Positions 61,740 to 64,000 of a stretch of DNA of 64,000 nt are shown one piece after another. Origin of the DNA: Phytophthora sp. 'mugwort' (Eukaryota; Oomycota; Peronosporomycetes; Peronosporales; Peronosporaceae); the NCBI GenBank assembly GCA_033558025.1, contig JAUCEF010000006.1:930001-994000 (forward strand). The letters are read 5' to 3'. The position numbers and the translations under genes are program-made. Position 1 is the stretch's first letter; every line of letters starts with the position of its first letter. Below the pieces are notes generated by a model that was not told where the DNA came from, made no database searches, and saw only the letters and a list, made by a program, of their open reading frames with translations.

Positions 61740-63779
61740 ATGAATGCCAAGGCAAGTCTCCAGGCCTCCACCACGGCCACCATCGAGGAGACGCAGTCGT
61801 GGTCGAGTATTGTGCTCAAAGACAAACTCACGCTCGAGCACGTCGCTGTCGACATCAACACCGACCGCGTCCAATACCATCTGCATCTCGAGCTAGAGCA
61901 CCCGATCCCAGAACCATACCTTGCCAATCTGGAATATATGACGCTGACGTGGCCCGTGGGTGGCATCTGGAAGATCATGCACATGAGTGACAGCAATCGC
62001 AAGGTGCACTGCATGTCGTGGCGCAAGACCGAGATGAACCATGTAGAGGTAGAAGAATTAGCCAAGAAGGTGGAGGCGGCCGGGAGGTTTAGCGATCGAG
62101 CCGAGGCACAGAGCTCCACTTTGGCGGCTGCGGAGGCGGAAGACTTGCCACCAACTCTATTCCCTTGGAAGATGCAGCTCGGCAAGTGGGGGCACAATCA
62201 GCACTGGTTCCTTCGTGACGTGACGCCCCCTCATGACAGTGACAGCATCGGTAGTAGTCACCCTGGTCCCTTGACGGCACATTTGATGGCAGGCTTTTCG
62301 CCTCTTGAGGTGCAGATCGAGGTGAATGCCATCATGGCAGTGGACACGGTCGGACAAACGTTCACGGCCGACGTGACGTGGGAAGTCACGATGCCGGCTA
62401 TCACCACGATCCGTGAGGACTCGGTACTGCGTGAACTGATGGATATCCTCGAGTTCGACGAAAACCAGTTCGAGTTCACGAATGTCAACTTAATGCAAGA
62501 GGAGCGCGACATGACCTCGAGTCTGTCGCCAGCTGGCCCTGCGCATTTCACTGACTCGACCAGTCTGGCGTTGCCGCTCAAGTCTACATCGGAGTATCTA
62601 AATCATTTACAGTTCAGCCGACGCGTCGTGGCCGTGTTCAGCGAGGAGATGACGCTGCGCAGCTTCCCCGTGGACCAGCAGAAACTCACGTTCGCATTTT
62701 CGACGGGCACTGGCGTGCGGAAGTCTCTGCGTCTCATACCGGGAGCGGTGGATGCGGGTACATTTGCCATTGCTAACTACAAGCTGGGCAACGTGTTCGA
62801 TGTGGTGCACCACGATAAGGTTTTCGTCGGTGAGATTGACATTGAAGGCGACAAGAAAGGAATCCGCTTTGAGATGATGCTAGAGCGTCGACCCGGCTAC
62901 TACGTGACGAATGTGGCGATTCCGGCCGGTATCATCACGTATTTGTGCTTCATCTCGTACGCGCCGCTGTCGAACGGGTCGCTCATGGACACTGGTGACC
63001 GCGTTCAGATCGTACTGACACTGTTGCTGACGGCCGTGACGTTCAAGAACATGGTAGCATCGCTGACACCGCAGATCTCATACTTCACGACGCTGGACCA
63101 GTACGTGTTTTTCTGCTTCATCGTCTCATGTTTGGTGGCAATTGAGAACGCGCTCTTCCCGCTTTTCGTGGACCTATTCCCTAGACGGGAAAGCTGGCAG
63201 GAGAACAGCCTCTTGGGCTTTTCGTGCGGGTTCTTCACGCTCGTAAATATCGTGTGGGCCGTGTACGTTACCGTGTTCGTTAAAATGCGTAGACGTGCAT
63301 CTGGAGCTCTTATTAAAGTGCACGAGGCCATCCGGGTGATTTCTGCAGTAATCCCGCCCGAGCACCGCGAAGCCGTTTTGCACCAGTATTTGGAGCGTTT
63401 CGAATTCTACAAGTGGGAAATCCCCAAAATCAGCTGCAGCGAGTTTGGATATCTGTACGTTCAACTCCCTGACGACGAGACACCTCATACCGACCTTGTT
63501 GACGCGAGGGTGGCATTCCACACAGCCAGTCGCCACAAGGCCGAACGGGAGTTTGATTCGTTCAAGGAGATTTTCCAAAAGCTGAACCCAACTAGATCAC
63601 TTTTGTATTCTTTGGATCCAGACAGTGAGAAACCACTACAAGCGGCGAAACCTAACGAAGCTTTCCTGGCTGGTGGTGGTGGCGGCCGCGGCCGAAGATG
63701 TTCTCTTACGGAACCCAGCAGTCCTGCGGCTGGTCGAGCTAGGATGCACACTCAAATCAAATATCAACGCATGGTTTAG
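61740..63779 (+). CDS. Pentameric ligand-gated ion channel (Cys-less, pro-loop type)
   Basis: This is a 679-residue single-exon protein. Residues about 180-385 form the ligand-binding beta sandwich. They include FSEEMTLRSFPVDQQKLTFA, the Phe-Pro-x-Asp-x-Gln hallmark, but neither Cys of the animal Cys loop is present. Four membrane helices follow: M1 (RRPGYYVTNVAIPAGIITYL, about 385-408), M2 pore (DRVQIVLTLLLTAVTFKNMV, about 420-445), M3 (TTLDQYVFFCFIVSCLVAI, about 450-478) and M4 (GFFTLVNIVWAVYVTVFV, about 490-515). The M3-M4 loop is very short, as in bacterial channels. There is an extra N-terminal region of about 170 residues with no clear signal peptide, and a 165-residue tail after M4 with a glycine run. 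Ligand and ion are unknown; no M2 charge ring could be assigned with confidence. The family call is strong. Confidence 0.85.
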   Translation: MNAKASLQASTTATIEETQSWSSIVLKDKLTLEHVAVDINTDRVQYHLHLELEHPIPEPYLANLEYMTLTWPVGGIWKIMHMSDSNRKVHCMSWRKTEMNHVEVEELAKKVEAAGRFSDRAEAQSSTLAAAEAEDLPPTLFPWKMQLGKWGHNQHWFLRDVTPPHDSDSIGSSHPGPLTAHLMAGFSPLEVQIEVNAIMAVDTVGQTFTADVTWEVTMPAITTIREDSVLRELMDILEFDENQFEFTNVNLMQEERDMTSSLSPAGPAHFTDSTSLALPLKSTSEYLNHLQFSRRVVAVFSEEMTLRSFPVDQQKLTFAFSTGTGVRKSLRLIPGAVDAGTFAIANYKLGNVFDVVHHDKVFVGEIDIEGDKKGIRFEMMLERRPGYYVTNVAIPAGIITYLCFISYAPLSNGSLMDTGDRVQIVLTLLLTAVTFKNMVASLTPQISYFTTLDQYVFFCFIVSCLVAIENALFPLFVDLFPRRESWQENSLLGFSCGFFTLVNIVWAVYVTVFVKMRRRASGALIKVHEAIRVISAVIPPEHREAVLHQYLERFEFYKWEIPKISCSEFGYLYVQLPDDETPHTDLVDARVAFHTASRHKAEREFDSFKEIFQKLNPTRSLLYSLDPDSEKPLQAAKPNEAFLAGGGGGRGRRCSLTEPSSPAAGRARMHTQIKYQRMV

Positions 63780-64000
63780 ACTGAGGCATTTCGAGTACGA
63801 AGCCAAAGAAGCGTTGCTAACAACAGTTTAGTATCTCATTGTGACCAGTTGGAGCGTCTAACTGCTCAGCACACTTCAACGTGCATTGAGCTTCATCGTA
63901 CCTTCTGTTCTGATGAAGATTAATGCACCGTTGAAGTCTTTGGAAAGATCTTTCCCCGTCCAGGACATGATGATACTGCGCGGCTTGGTTGCTGGAGCAG
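63780..64000. other. 3' flank of the ion-channel gene
   Basis: Nothing is recognised before the end of the window. Confidence 0.4.

Overview
The window looks like nuclear DNA of a Phytophthora-like oomycete. The gene content is eukaryotic: coatomer, EDEM, histone H1, a CEP131-like basal-body protein and a BET bromodomain protein. Genes are densely packed on both strands. Introns are short, mostly 46-103 nt, with donors close to GTRNGT and CAG/TAG acceptors. Several features fit oomycetes: a large WRKY19-type zinc-finger repeat protein, a rhamnogalacturonate lyase of the type used on plant cell walls, a small secreted protein, TKL kinase relatives, and MULE and Tc1 elements. The species assignment is inference. 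All gene models were built by hand from reading frames and splice signals.

Layout. 1-6 kb holds secretory-pathway genes: the beta-COP C-terminus, an EDEM3-like GH47 mannosidase with a PA domain, and a two-exon VMA12/TMEM199 V-ATPase assembly factor. 6-14.5 kb holds a small secreted protein, a six-exon NEMP-type nuclear-envelope protein, an 11-repeat zinc-finger protein, and a head-to-head pair of C2 proteins, one fused to a dysferlin/peroxin domain. 14.5-30 kb holds an Hsp110-type ATPase domain fused to TPRs, a Tudor-HNH protein divergent from it, a CCT-motif protein, mitochondrial aspartate aminotransferase, histone H1, a CEP131-like protein, and a mitochondrial isovaleryl-CoA-dehydrogenase-like enzyme. 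30-36.5 kb holds a five-exon BET-family protein (one bromodomain plus NET) and a coiled-coil protein of unknown role.

36.5-47.6 kb is a transposon-rich island. It contains a decayed MULE, an intact MULE-derived SWIM protein that may be domesticated, a complete Tc1/mariner element with symmetric inverted repeats but a frameshifted transposase, and a decayed tandem TKL kinase. 47.6-64 kb returns to intact genes: a type II P-type ATPase (probably Ca2+), rhamnogalacturonate lyase, a membrane SDR, two tandem paralogous membrane proteins, and a pentameric ligand-gated ion channel that lacks the Cys loop.

The genes do not form one pathway. Four divergent pairs probably share promoters: C2/C2-dysferlin, Hsp110-TPR/Tudor-HNH, CEP131/acyl-CoA dehydrogenase, and membrane paralogue/ion channel. 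The items most worth follow-up are the pentameric channel with its unusual tail and the adjacent membrane paralogues, the Hsp110-TPR fusion, the Tudor-HNH protein, and the possibly domesticated MULE transposase.
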